The notes beneath the pieces are model-generated. The model ran no database searches. It was given only the letters and a program-made list of their open reading frames with translations, and had not been told where the DNA came from. Source: an uncultured Corynebacterium sp. (lineage in GTDB: Bacteria; Actinomycetota; Actinomycetes; Mycobacteriales; Mycobacteriaceae). From it: 12,796 nt of DNA. Each line of letters begins with the position of its first letter. Positions within the stretch are counted from its first letter, which is position 1. This document shows, in pieces, positions 6,692-12,796 of the stretch. The position numbers and the translations under genes were made by a program. The stretch is taken from positions 1 to 12,796 of the forward strand of contig NZ_CAMXWS010000045.1 of NCBI RefSeq assembly GCF_947253065.1, read 5' to 3'.

Positions 6692-7722
6692 CAGTTCTTT
6701 TCCTTTCCGTTTGTTCGCGCCCGGCGGAGCTCGATGATGGCGTCTTCGCCGAATGTGAATGCATCGCTCATCTCAAAACGCGGGGCATCAGCAAGCGTTT
6801 CGGCCAAAGGACCATCGAGCAGTCCGCGTCCACCACCGAGCAGCAGCGGCGCAACATATGCCGTGATGCGATCAACAACATCAAGCTCAAACACACTGCG
6901 CATCAGTGTCGGGCCGCCCTCTACAAGCACGTCACGAGCACCGGTTTCGTACAGTGCTTCAAACGCTTCTTCCGGGGTGCCGTATTGCTCGAAGCCAAGC
7001 CGAGTCAGGTTTCCTTCAGGCACTTTTCGCTTGCCGACGACCACTCGTCGCGGCTGGTGCTCAAGCAGCGATCCGTCAGGTTCCCGCGCGGTGAGCGATG
7101 GATTATCCGCGATTGCGGTCCCGGTGCCGATGATGATGGCATCACGCATTGCACGGTCGTAATGCACGTATTGGCGGGTTTCAGCCGAGGTGATCCATTG
7201 GCTCGTGCCATCGAGTGCCGCGGTGAAACCGTCGAGTGTTCCAGCGAATTTCGCGGTGACGGAGACACGACCGTATCTCACCGAATCCAGCCACGGTTCC
7301 AATCCTTCGATGGGGTAAGTCACCTGTGTGACGTCAACCCCATGGGAGCGCAAATAGTCCGCACCACCGCTGGCCAAAAGATTGGGGTCAGCGTGCACAA
7401 AGTAGACATGCTGAATGCCTGCCGCGATGATCGCTTCCGTGCAGGGACCGGTCCTGCCTGTGTGATTACACGGCTCCAAGGTCACGGCCAGCGAGGCACC
7501 GCGAACACGTTCCGGAGCAATGTCAGCTGCAGTGTCCAGAGCGACACGTTCGGCGTGACGGCCCCCGGCGGGCTCGGTGGCACCGACGGCGATGATGCCG
7601 GCGGCGTCGAAAAGCGCGCAGCCAACGGGCGGGTTCGGGCTGGTCGTTCCTCGTACCTTTTGTCCCGCATTGCGCGCAGTAACAATGGCATGCTCAACTG
7701 CAGCGGGCATCTCGCTGTACAT
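6691..7722 (-). CDS. ribD: Bifunctional riboflavin pyrimidine deaminase/reductase
   Basis: 343 residues. Deaminates and then reduces the GTP cyclohydrolase II product (steps two and three of the GTP arm). The N-terminal deaminase has SPNPPVGC (28-35), GRHAERVAL (54-62) with zinc ligand His56 and catalytic Glu58, and LEPCNHTGRTGPC (82-94) with zinc ligands Cys85 and Cys94. The C-terminal reductase has GTLDGFTAALDG (161-172), SQWITSAETR (174-183), GTGTAIADNPSLT (199-211), LVEGGPTLM (266-274) and LLLGGGRG (293-300) for NADPH. The reading frame stays open upstream to 7833, but that would overlap rpe by about 100 bases; the ATG at 7722, preceded by AGGAG, is the better start. Also called ribG. Confidence 0.97.
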   Translation of the reverse strand: MYSEMPAAVEHAIVTARNAGQKVRGTTSPNPPVGCALFDAAGIIAVGATEPAGGRHAERVALDTAADIAPERVRGASLAVTLEPCNHTGRTGPCTEAIIAAGIQHVYFVHADPNLLASGGADYLRSHGVDVTQVTYPIEGLEPWLDSVRYGRVSVTAKFAGTLDGFTAALDGTSQWITSAETRQYVHYDRAMRDAIIIGTGTAIADNPSLTAREPDGSLLEHQPRRVVVGKRKVPEGNLTRLGFEQYGTPEEAFEALYETGARDVLVEGGPTLMRSVFELDVVDRITAYVAPLLLGGGRGLLDGPLAETLADAPRFEMSDAFTFGEDAIIELRRARTNGKEKN

Positions 7723-7732
7723 GCGCGGCAAG

Positions 7733-7737
7733 CTCCT
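7733..7737 (-). promoter_or_regulatory. Ribosome binding site of ribD (decides the start)
   Basis: AGGAG on the minus strand overlaps the rpe stop codon TAG and lies 10 bases before ATG 7722. It supports a start after rpe over the longer frame that begins inside rpe. Spacing is slightly long; ATG 7710 is a less likely alternative. Confidence 0.6.
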
Positions 7738-8398
7738 ATCGCTGGGCAGCGATGGTGGCAAGGTCGCGGAGAGTCTCCACTGCCTCAGCCGGGTCCTCTG
7801 CGCCGAAGACAGCGGAACCAGCCACGAAGGCATTGACTCCAGCTTCCGCAGCCAGCTCGATGGTGGATTTGGAAATACCGCCGTCGATACCGATCAAGGT
7901 ATTCAAGCCGGCTTCCTCAATGCGCTCACGCACGGTAGCCACCTTGCTCAAGACTTCCGGCATGAATTTCTGCCCGCCGAAGCCCGGCTCAACACTCATG
8001 ATCATGACTTGTTCGAAGTGCTCAAGGTCATCGAGGTACGGCTCGATCGGAGTGCCCGGCTTGATAGCAAAGCCAGCCTGCACGCCCAGATCGTGGAGCT
8101 GCTTCGCGGCTGCAATGTGATCATCGGTGGCTTCGATGTGGAAGACCAGACGATCGCCACCAGCCTTGATATAGGTCTCAAACCAGCGTTCCGGTTCCTC
8201 GATCATCATGTGAATATCAAGGAACTGGTCGGTCACTCCGTCGACAGCCTTGGTCACGTCCGGACCAAAGGAAAGATTAGGCACGAAATGGCCGTCCATG
8301 ATGTCAACGTGGAGGAGGTCCGCGGACGGCACTTTCTGCACGTCCGCACCCAAATTGGCGTAGTCAGCTGCAAGGATCGACGGAGCAATGTAGATCAT
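7736..8398 (-). CDS. rpe: Ribulose-phosphate 3-epimerase
   Basis: 220 residues, a TIM barrel of typical length. Interconverts ribulose 5-phosphate and xylulose 5-phosphate in the pentose phosphate pathway. Seen: APSILAADYANLG (5-17), HVDIMDGHFVPN (30-41) with metal ligands His30 and Asp32, DIHMMI (61-66) with His63, MSVEPGFGGQ (134-143) and GIDGGIS (170-176) with Asp172; Asp32 and Asp172 are the acid/base pair. Lies 27 bases after rsmB and 13 before ribD. Ribulose 5-phosphate is also the substrate of RibBA, which makes sense of its place before the rib genes. The only purine-rich ribosome binding candidate (AGAGGA) is 13 bases from the ATG, too far to be strong; a TAGACT box seven bases before ATG raises the possibility of a leaderless start. 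Confidence 0.98.
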   Translation of the reverse strand: MIYIAPSILAADYANLGADVQKVPSADLLHVDIMDGHFVPNLSFGPDVTKAVDGVTDQFLDIHMMIEEPERWFETYIKAGGDRLVFHIEATDDHIAAAKQLHDLGVQAGFAIKPGTPIEPYLDDLEHFEQVMIMSVEPGFGGQKFMPEVLSKVATVRERIEEAGLNTLIGIDGGISKSTIELAAEAGVNAFVAGSAVFGAEDPAEAVETLRDLATIAAQR

Positions 8399-8405
8399 GG
8401 CTTTA

Positions 8406-8411
8406 AGTCTA
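8406..8411 (-). promoter_or_regulatory. Candidate -10 box for leaderless rpe transcript
   Basis: TAGACT ends seven bases before the rpe ATG. This is about the distance between a -10 box and its transcription start, so a transcript could begin at or next to the ATG. TANNNT is the actinobacterial core -10 pattern. No -35 is evident. The same TAGACTT string occurs before def. Confidence 0.3.
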
Positions 8412-8414
8412 TCC

Positions 8415-8435
8415 TCTGGCCTAAATCAGGCCTGA
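8415..8435 (-). other. Small hairpin at the rsmB/rpe junction
   Basis: On the minus strand TCAGGCCT and AGGCCAGA can pair around the five-base loop GATTT: five pairs (GGCCT/AGGCC), one A-A mismatch, then two more pairs. It starts within the last bases of rsmB and covers part of the AGAGGA purine stretch of rpe. There is no T-run after it, so it is not an intrinsic terminator; it might protect an RNA end or mask the binding site. Confidence 0.3.
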
Positions 8436-9910
8436 CTACTATCGCTTCGCTTCCTCAACACAGCGACGAACATCGCATCGGTGCCGTGACGGTGTGGCCA
8501 CATCTGCGCACTCAAGTAGGGGCCAAGATCGCCCATGTCCGGCAATACGTCACGGACATCAAGCTCTTCGACACCACCCACGGCGAGCTGCTCATCCACG
8601 ATCCCTCGCGTCTCTCTTTCATCCGGCGAGCACGTGGAATAGACGATTACGCCGCCAGGCTTGGCTAGGTTCACTGCGGAAGCCAGAAGCTCCGACTGCA
8701 GCTCATTGAGCTCCGCAATATCTGCCTCCTGTTTGCGCCAACGCGCTTCCGGGCGGCGGCGAAGCGCACCGAGGCCGGAGCACGGGGCGTCGACAAGCAC
8801 ACGGTCGAACCCTGGTTCCAGGCCCGGATCACGCCCGTCAACGACATGCACCGTCACGGGCATTCCCTCGGTAGTCGTGCGGATCAGCTTGGCGCGGGTG
8901 TCGCTAACCTCGACCGCATCGACGTGCGCACCGTCGATCGCGGCGAGCGAACCCATGAGTGCTGCCTTGCCACCAGGTCCGGCACACAGATCAAGCCAGC
9001 GGCCCTGATCTCCCTCGACTTCAAGCTCAGCCACAGCACGCGCGATCAGTTGGGATCCTTCGTCCTGCACTGCTGCCATCTTGTCGCGGACAGGTGCGAG
9101 CGAACCAGGATCACCGCCCTCGCCCAAGTAGACAGCGTATGGGCTGTACCTGCCTTCCTCACCGCCAGTGACCAGAGCGAGCTCTTCAGCAGACATTTCA
9201 CCCGGGCGGGCAACGAGATGCACGATCGGACGCTGCGAATCAGCTTCAAGTGCGGCTTCCAACTCGTCTTCGCCCACAACACGTGCGAAAGACTCCGCGA
9301 TCCACTTAGGGTGTGCGGTGCGGAAAGCCACCGCAGCAATGCCCTCATCTGGTGTGAGCTTATCCATCCACGCCTCGGGGCTCGTGCGCGAAATCGTGCG
9401 GAGGATGCCGTTGACAAATCCCTTCGCCTTGCCCGCACCTGCTGCTTCGGCGAGGCGAACAGAGGTATCGACGGCCGCGTGGGCGTCGACACGCGTGAAC
9501 AGCAATTGGTACGCGCCAAGACGAAGCGCGGTGAGCACCACCGGATCTAGATCACGCAATGAGCGCGAAGAACAATCCCCGATGACCTCGTCGAGCACGC
9601 CGAGATTCCGCAATGTGCCGTAGGCGATCTCTGTGGCAAATGCCGCGTCACGCCCCGTGATCTTTCGCTCACGCAGAAGCTGCGGGAGAACCAAATTGCC
9701 AAAGGCATCTTCTGTTTCCACCCGAAACACGGCATCGAATGCTGCCTGGCGTGCTGGGTCACCGATATTTGGTGAACGGTGCTGGGAATCATCGCGCTGC
9801 CGTGGGCGATTATCCCGGCTGCTGCGCTGACGGTTACCTCGCCCGTGGATCGCTTCCTGTTCAGCCTGTTCTTTCGCACGCTTCGTGCGGGACCGGAATC
9901 CGCCACTCAC
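8426..9910 (-). CDS. rsmB: 16S rRNA (cytosine-967-C5)-methyltransferase RsmB
   Basis: 494 residues. Methylates C967 (E. coli numbering) of 16S rRNA with S-adenosylmethionine. Seen: an N-terminal NusB-like RNA-binding domain (about 52-180), then a Rossmann methyltransferase domain with LDLCAGPGGKAA (306-317) for SAM, VDAPCSGLG (373-381) with Cys377 and YSTCSPDERE (424-433) with the catalytic Cys427, ending in a FVAVLRK strand. The first 50 residues are a hydrophilic, Arg/Gln/Asp-rich extension that the 429-residue E. coli protein lacks. The start is GTG, overlapping the fmt stop by four bases (GTGA), with GGAG 11 bases upstream within fmt. Also known as sun or fmu. The context with fmt is common in bacteria. 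Confidence 0.97.
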   Translation of the reverse strand: MSGGFRSRTKRAKEQAEQEAIHGRGNRQRSSRDNRPRQRDDSQHRSPNIGDPARQAAFDAVFRVETEDAFGNLVLPQLLRERKITGRDAAFATEIAYGTLRNLGVLDEVIGDCSSRSLRDLDPVVLTALRLGAYQLLFTRVDAHAAVDTSVRLAEAAGAGKAKGFVNGILRTISRTSPEAWMDKLTPDEGIAAVAFRTAHPKWIAESFARVVGEDELEAALEADSQRPIVHLVARPGEMSAEELALVTGGEEGRYSPYAVYLGEGGDPGSLAPVRDKMAAVQDEGSQLIARAVAELEVEGDQGRWLDLCAGPGGKAALMGSLAAIDGAHVDAVEVSDTRAKLIRTTTEGMPVTVHVVDGRDPGLEPGFDRVLVDAPCSGLGALRRRPEARWRKQEADIAELNELQSELLASAVNLAKPGGVIVYSTCSPDERETRGIVDEQLAVGGVEELDVRDVLPDMGDLGPYLSAQMWPHRHGTDAMFVAVLRKRSDSSQA

Positions 9911-10842
9911 TTAAAAATCACTCCCTCAGTTTCTTCCGTGCCGTGCAAGCCACGTGCCCAGTCGGCAGCAGCCATCATCTTCTTTCCAGGTGGCTGGATT
10001 CTGTCCAACGTGACCGGATCCGTGCCGGTTCCCACATGCACTGCGTTTTTTGCCACCGCAACGTGTCCGGGCGCCAGCTTCTCATGGGCTGCATCAACCG
10101 TGACAGGAGCGATCTTGACACGATCGTCATTCAGCGTCGTCCACGCACCAGGACCTGGAGTATGGGCACGGATAGCCCGGTCAATTACATCAGCTGGTGC
10201 AGTCCAATCAATGCGCGCGTCTTCCTTGCTGATCTTGGGCGCATAGGTTCCTTCACCCTCCTGCGGGATGAACGTGGCCTGACCACTTGCCAGCTCATCC
10301 ATGGTACGGACCAGCAGATCGCCTCCCGAATAAGCAAGACGAGTCAGCAGATCATCAGCAGTGTCGTCATCACGGATGCGCTCTTTCTCTTGAAGGACGA
10401 TATCGCCGGTATCCAAACCGGCATCGATCCGGAAAGTCGTCGCACCGCTGAACTCATCCCCATGCAAAATCCCCGCCTGAACAGGCGCAGCACCACGCCA
10501 CTGTGGCAACAGCGAAAAGTGCAGGTTGATCCAACCGTGTGTAGGAATACCGAGGAAGTCCTCGGGAATCAGATTGCCGTAGGCGACCACCGGGATCGCA
10601 TCAGGAGCAAGCTCAATCAGATTTTGCTTGATTTCCTCATTGCCCTTCAGTTTTTCCGGAGTGAGCACCTCAATGCCATGCTCTTGGGCCAGCGCCTTCA
10701 CCGGCGACGGGTGCAGGGAACGACCACGTCCCTTCCGCGCATCAGGGCGCGTGAGCACGGCGACGACCTCATGCTCCGAGGCGATCAGTTTCTCCAGCGC
10801 CACCACTGCGGGTTCCGGGGTTCCTGCAAAAATTACGCGCAT
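9907..10842 (-). CDS. fmt: Methionyl-tRNA formyltransferase
   Basis: 311 residues. Transfers the formyl group of 10-formyltetrahydrofolate to the amino group of Met-tRNA(fMet) before initiation. Seen: Rossmann start MRVIFAGTPEPA (1-12), the Arg/Lys-rich loop TRPDARKGRGR (31-41) that contacts tRNA, INLHFSLLPQWRGAAPVQ (105-122) with catalytic Asn106 and His108, GLDTGDI (142-148) with Asp144, and a C-terminal OB-like tRNA-binding domain (about 205-300). The positions match E. coli Asn108/His110/Asp146 with a shift of two. It lies 41 bases after def, its partner in the formylation cycle, and overlaps rsmB by four bases. Start ATG with AAAGGA upstream at a fairly long spacing. Confidence 0.98.
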   Translation of the reverse strand: MRVIFAGTPEPAVVALEKLIASEHEVVAVLTRPDARKGRGRSLHPSPVKALAQEHGIEVLTPEKLKGNEEIKQNLIELAPDAIPVVAYGNLIPEDFLGIPTHGWINLHFSLLPQWRGAAPVQAGILHGDEFSGATTFRIDAGLDTGDIVLQEKERIRDDDTADDLLTRLAYSGGDLLVRTMDELASGQATFIPQEGEGTYAPKISKEDARIDWTAPADVIDRAIRAHTPGPGAWTTLNDDRVKIAPVTVDAAHEKLAPGHVAVAKNAVHVGTGTDPVTLDRIQPPGKKMMAAADWARGLHGTEETEGVIFK

Positions 10843-10883
10843 TTTCTCAACCGTCCTTTTATCTCTTCTTCGCCAGTGCTGTC

Positions 10884-11384
10884 TTATTCGCCCTTGTACC
10901 AGTCCATGCCACGAAGCATCTCCATTGCTTCAGCGCGCACTTCGGGCTGAAGACGGCGCAGGAAAAGCACGCCATCCAAGTGGTCCGTCTCATGCTGAAT
11001 GCAGCGCGCCAACAATCCATTCGCACGCAGGGCGACCGGCCTGCCGAATTCATCAAAGCCACGTGCCACGACCGTCTCATGGCGGGCCACCTCGGCCTGC
11101 AGATCTGGAATGGACAAACACCCCTCGGGCCCGATCTGCACCATGTCATCAATCGGCTCCCATTCCGGATTGATCAGTGCGCCACGCAGACCATCGCAGT
11201 CATAGACAAAGACGCGCTGGGCCAAGCCGATCTGATTTGCCGCCAAGCCGACACCACCGGCATCGTCCATGGTTTCCAGCATGTCGTGGACAAGGCGGAC
11301 CAACGCGTCGTCGAAAAGCTCGATTGGTGTTGCCTGCGTATTCAAAATTGGATCGCCGAAGATCCTGATGGGGCGAATGGTCAT
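10884..11384 (-). CDS. def: Peptide deformylase
   Basis: 166 residues, a metalloenzyme removing the formyl group from nascent proteins. All three family motifs are seen: GVGLAANQIG (44-53; GxGxAAxQ), EGCLSIPD (87-94) with metal ligand Cys89, and QHETDHLDG (130-138) with HExxH residues His131, Glu132 and His135. Asn where many bacteria have Pro in GLAAPQ is usual for actinobacteria. The open frame extends upstream to 11588 but that part would lie antisense-free inside priA in another frame and has no family similarity; ATG 11384, followed by the typical TIRPIRIFGDPIL, is the start. No good ribosome binding site is seen (TTGGGC only), and a TAGACT box lies eight bases upstream. Confidence 0.97.
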   Translation of the reverse strand: MTIRPIRIFGDPILNTQATPIELFDDALVRLVHDMLETMDDAGGVGLAANQIGLAQRVFVYDCDGLRGALINPEWEPIDDMVQIGPEGCLSIPDLQAEVARHETVVARGFDEFGRPVALRANGLLARCIQHETDHLDGVLFLRRLQPEVRAEAMEMLRGMDWYKGE

Positions 11385-11392
11385 GGCGCCCA

Positions 11393-11398
11393 AGTCTA
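11393..11398 (-). promoter_or_regulatory. Candidate -10 box for (near-)leaderless def transcript
   Basis: TAGACT ends eight bases before the def ATG, in the 38-base gap after priA. With no clear ribosome binding site, a transcript starting at or within two bases of the ATG would explain translation. No -35 element is visible. Low specificity by itself; strengthened by the same TAGACTT string before rpe. Confidence 0.3.
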
Positions 11399-11422
11399 CG
11401 TGGCAACAGTCGGTGCGCTGCG

Positions 11423-12796
11423 TTAGCCGATGTGCATGGGGTTGACCTGGATGCGCAACGGCAGATCCTGCTTGCGGGTCGCGCGATTCACGGCAGCAGC
11501 GCGCAATGCTTTGCCCAGCGCAGTACGGCTGGAAAGCGGTGTACGAATGAGCACACGCTGGGCTGTGCCATATTTCCGTGCGTCCCACTCGCCGGGAAGA
11601 TCCACTCCCGCCGGTAGGTCGACGGGTCCGAGAATATCTACCTCAGCTGGTAGATCGATGTGCTCCAGAAAATCGTTCAGTGAATCACGCGGACTGTCCA
11701 CTGCCGCCATGTGCACTGCGGGCGGGAAACGAACCTCGCGTCGCCCATTGAGTTCAAGGGCTGCATGTCCGGCAGCATCCCAACGGATCAGATGCTGTAC
11801 AACCGGCAATGCGGGATCCGCAACCACGACCACTTCCCCGCCCTTATTGTGCGAAGCCACCAAAGTGGCGGCGCCCATCCACTTCGCCATCGTTTCCTCC
11901 GTGGCTCGCAGATCGGGCCGCCCCAAAAGCGCCCACGTATCCAACAAAATCGCGGCACCATAATTACCGGTGTTCGCCACTCGTGGCTCAGCCCCCGGAG
12001 TAGCAACGACGATCGCCGGGGCATCCGCGACCTCTTTATGAATCCGCTCGCCCCATGACGCGATCACCTTCTGTGGCGCGAATGCGCGACCGAGCTCCTC
12101 GGCCGTTCGCTGCGTACCCACTACCACGGCACGCAGGCGATGCGAGCCACAATTCGGACACACAAAAGAACTATCCATCCGCCCACACCACCGACACGTG
12201 GGTGCGGCAGCCTCATTGCCCGACGGCAAGCCCAGAGGACCATTGCATGCACGGCATCGCGCCGGAGTACGGCAGATTCCGCACGCTAAAGACTGCACAT
12301 ACCCTGCGCGCGGTACCTGGAATAAAACGGGTTTATCGTCCGCGAGTGCCCGGCGGGCCGCCTCAAAAGCTACCGATGGCAAACGAGCAGCCCCCGCCCG
12401 TGGGTCTCGCTCTAGCTCGAAATCACTGTCTCCCGCTGCATGAATATGAGGTGAACGGGTGCGCAGCGTCGTGCGAGGTGCAATGAGGTTGTGCGCCCAC
12501 CCGGACTCCACGAGCAATTGTGTCTCCGCAGTGCGGGCATGACCGCCAATGATGAGCGAAGCTTTCTCCACCGCGGAGCGCGTGGTGAGCACTTCACGCG
12601 CATGCGTGTACGGCGCGCGTGGGTCAACCAGCGAATCATCACCGTCGAACATGACCACTGCCAATTGCAGGTTCTCTACTGGCGCAAAAGCAGCTGAACG
12701 AGTACCCACGACAAGACGTCCCTGGCCATGAAGAATAGAAAGGAACCTGCTGTACCGCGCCTGTGGCCCCAAAGACGCTGTGAGAGTGGTGATCTG
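11423..12796 (-). CDS. priA: PriA-like primosomal protein N', helicase motifs degenerate, partial (N-terminus outside window)
   Basis: The C-terminal 457 residues are visible; the frame is open to the window edge (start QITTLTAS), so a TTG at 12772 is not the true start. Fragment numbering: VVGTRSAAFAPVENL (29-43), equivalent to the GTRSA block of PriA; then eight paired cysteines at 172, 175, 181, 184, 201, 204, 213 and 216, the two-zinc module that binds other primosome proteins; GTQRTAEEL (227-235); and GRPDLRATEE (292-301). The catalytic parts are lost: DEEH is DGDD (51-54), the SAT motif is GGHARTAE, and the GRAGR motif is missing around 305-315. Actinobacterial PriA proteins are known to lack helicase motifs, so this is a lineage trait, with a presumed structural role in replication restart. 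The gene ends 38 bases before def. Confidence 0.95.
   Translation of the reverse strand, partial: QITTLTASLGPQARYSRFLSILHGQGRLVVGTRSAAFAPVENLQLAVVMFDGDDSLVDPRAPYTHAREVLTTRSAVEKASLIIGGHARTAETQLLVESGWAHNLIAPRTTLRTRSPHIHAAGDSDFELERDPRAGAARLPSVAFEAARRALADDKPVLFQVPRAGYVQSLACGICRTPARCRACNGPLGLPSGNEAAAPTCRWCGRMDSSFVCPNCGSHRLRAVVVGTQRTAEELGRAFAPQKVIASWGERIHKEVADAPAIVVATPGAEPRVANTGNYGAAILLDTWALLGRPDLRATEETMAKWMGAATLVASHNKGGEVVVVADPALPVVQHLIRWDAAGHAALELNGRREVRFPPAVHMAAVDSPRDSLNDFLEHIDLPAEVDILGPVDLPAGVDLPGEWDARKYGTAQRVLIRTPLSSRTALGKALRAAAVNRATRKQDLPLRIQVNPMHIG

Noticed and set aside
7723..7833. N-terminal extension of RibD to 7833
   Set aside because: Would overlap the end of rpe by about 100 bases; the added residues are not RibD-like, and ATG 7722 has its own AGGAG.
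7577..8668. 363-codon open frame on the plus strand opposite ribD, rpe and rsmB
   Set aside because: Antisense to three well supported genes and running across their junctions; no family signature. Taken as a shadow of codon bias.
9739..10950. 403-codon open frame on the plus strand opposite rsmB, fmt and the fmt/def gap
   Set aside because: It is antisense to fmt and rsmB, whose catalytic motifs are complete. Its translation shows no recognisable motif and no ribosome binding site is evident. Long antisense frames are common in GC-rich coding DNA.
11385..11588. N-terminal extension of Def to 11588
   Set aside because: Lies inside priA in another frame and is a low-complexity, Cys/His-containing translation unlike any deformylase. 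The family start MTIRP at 11384 fits.
12773..12796. TTG at 12772 as start of a short PriA
   Set aside because: The frame is open to the window edge and the PriA family needs several hundred more N-terminal residues; the gene is cut by the window, not truncated.
1..12796. Mobile elements, CRISPR arrays, tRNA or rRNA genes, toxin or defence systems
   Set aside because: Genes fill the window nearly end to end with conserved housekeeping functions in conserved order; no spaced repeats, inverted terminal repeats, transposase motifs or cloverleaf sequences were noticed.

Overview
The window is one uninterrupted block of twelve genes, all on the minus strand, from a moderately GC-rich actinobacterium. 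The order (priA, def, fmt, rsmB, rpe, ribD, ribE, ribBA, ribH, PH-domain membrane protein, uvrC, rapZ, yvcK, read in the direction of transcription) together with the protein sequences points to Corynebacteriales, most probably Corynebacterium. Supporting marks are a PriA without helicase motifs, a YvcK with GGGHGL instead of GGGTGL, and the PH-domain protein between ribH and uvrC, the place where Mycobacterium has Rv1417. I do not name a species. This is conserved core chromosome, not an accessory island: I see no transposase, phage gene, integrase, tRNA, rRNA or CRISPR array, and no stretch over 60 bases lacks a gene.

Right end, transcribed first (12796-8426): the C-terminal part of PriA, then peptide deformylase, methionyl-tRNA formyltransferase and the 16S rRNA m5C967 methyltransferase RsmB. 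Fmt and Def put on and remove the N-formyl group of initiator methionine, and RsmB modifies the ribosome, so this part serves translation.

Middle (8398-4268): ribulose-phosphate 3-epimerase, then the complete set of riboflavin ring-building enzymes RibD, RibE, RibBA and RibH. Ribulose 5-phosphate, the substrate of the DHBP synthase half of RibBA, is the Rpe substrate/product, so rpe fits this context. Spacing is very tight (TGATG overlap at ribD/ribE, 5 bases at ribE/ribBA). There is no room for an FMN riboswitch directly before ribD. The one roomy gap (58 bases, before ribH) carries two perfect 10-bp palindromes and a -10-like box.

Left end (4230-1): a two-TM PH-domain protein of unknown function, the excision nuclease subunit UvrC, then RapZ and the 5' two-thirds or so of YvcK, which runs off the window. 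RapZ and YvcK are linked elsewhere to amino-sugar and cell-wall metabolism control. A promoter-like sequence and a 12-bp palindrome at the ribH/PH junction may start this sub-operon.

I found no strong candidate for a new biological system. The observations most worth a second look are the helicase-dead PriA, the regulatory-looking gaps around ribH, identical TAGACTT boxes just upstream of the ATGs of def and rpe (possible leaderless starts), and the lysine-less P-loop of RapZ.
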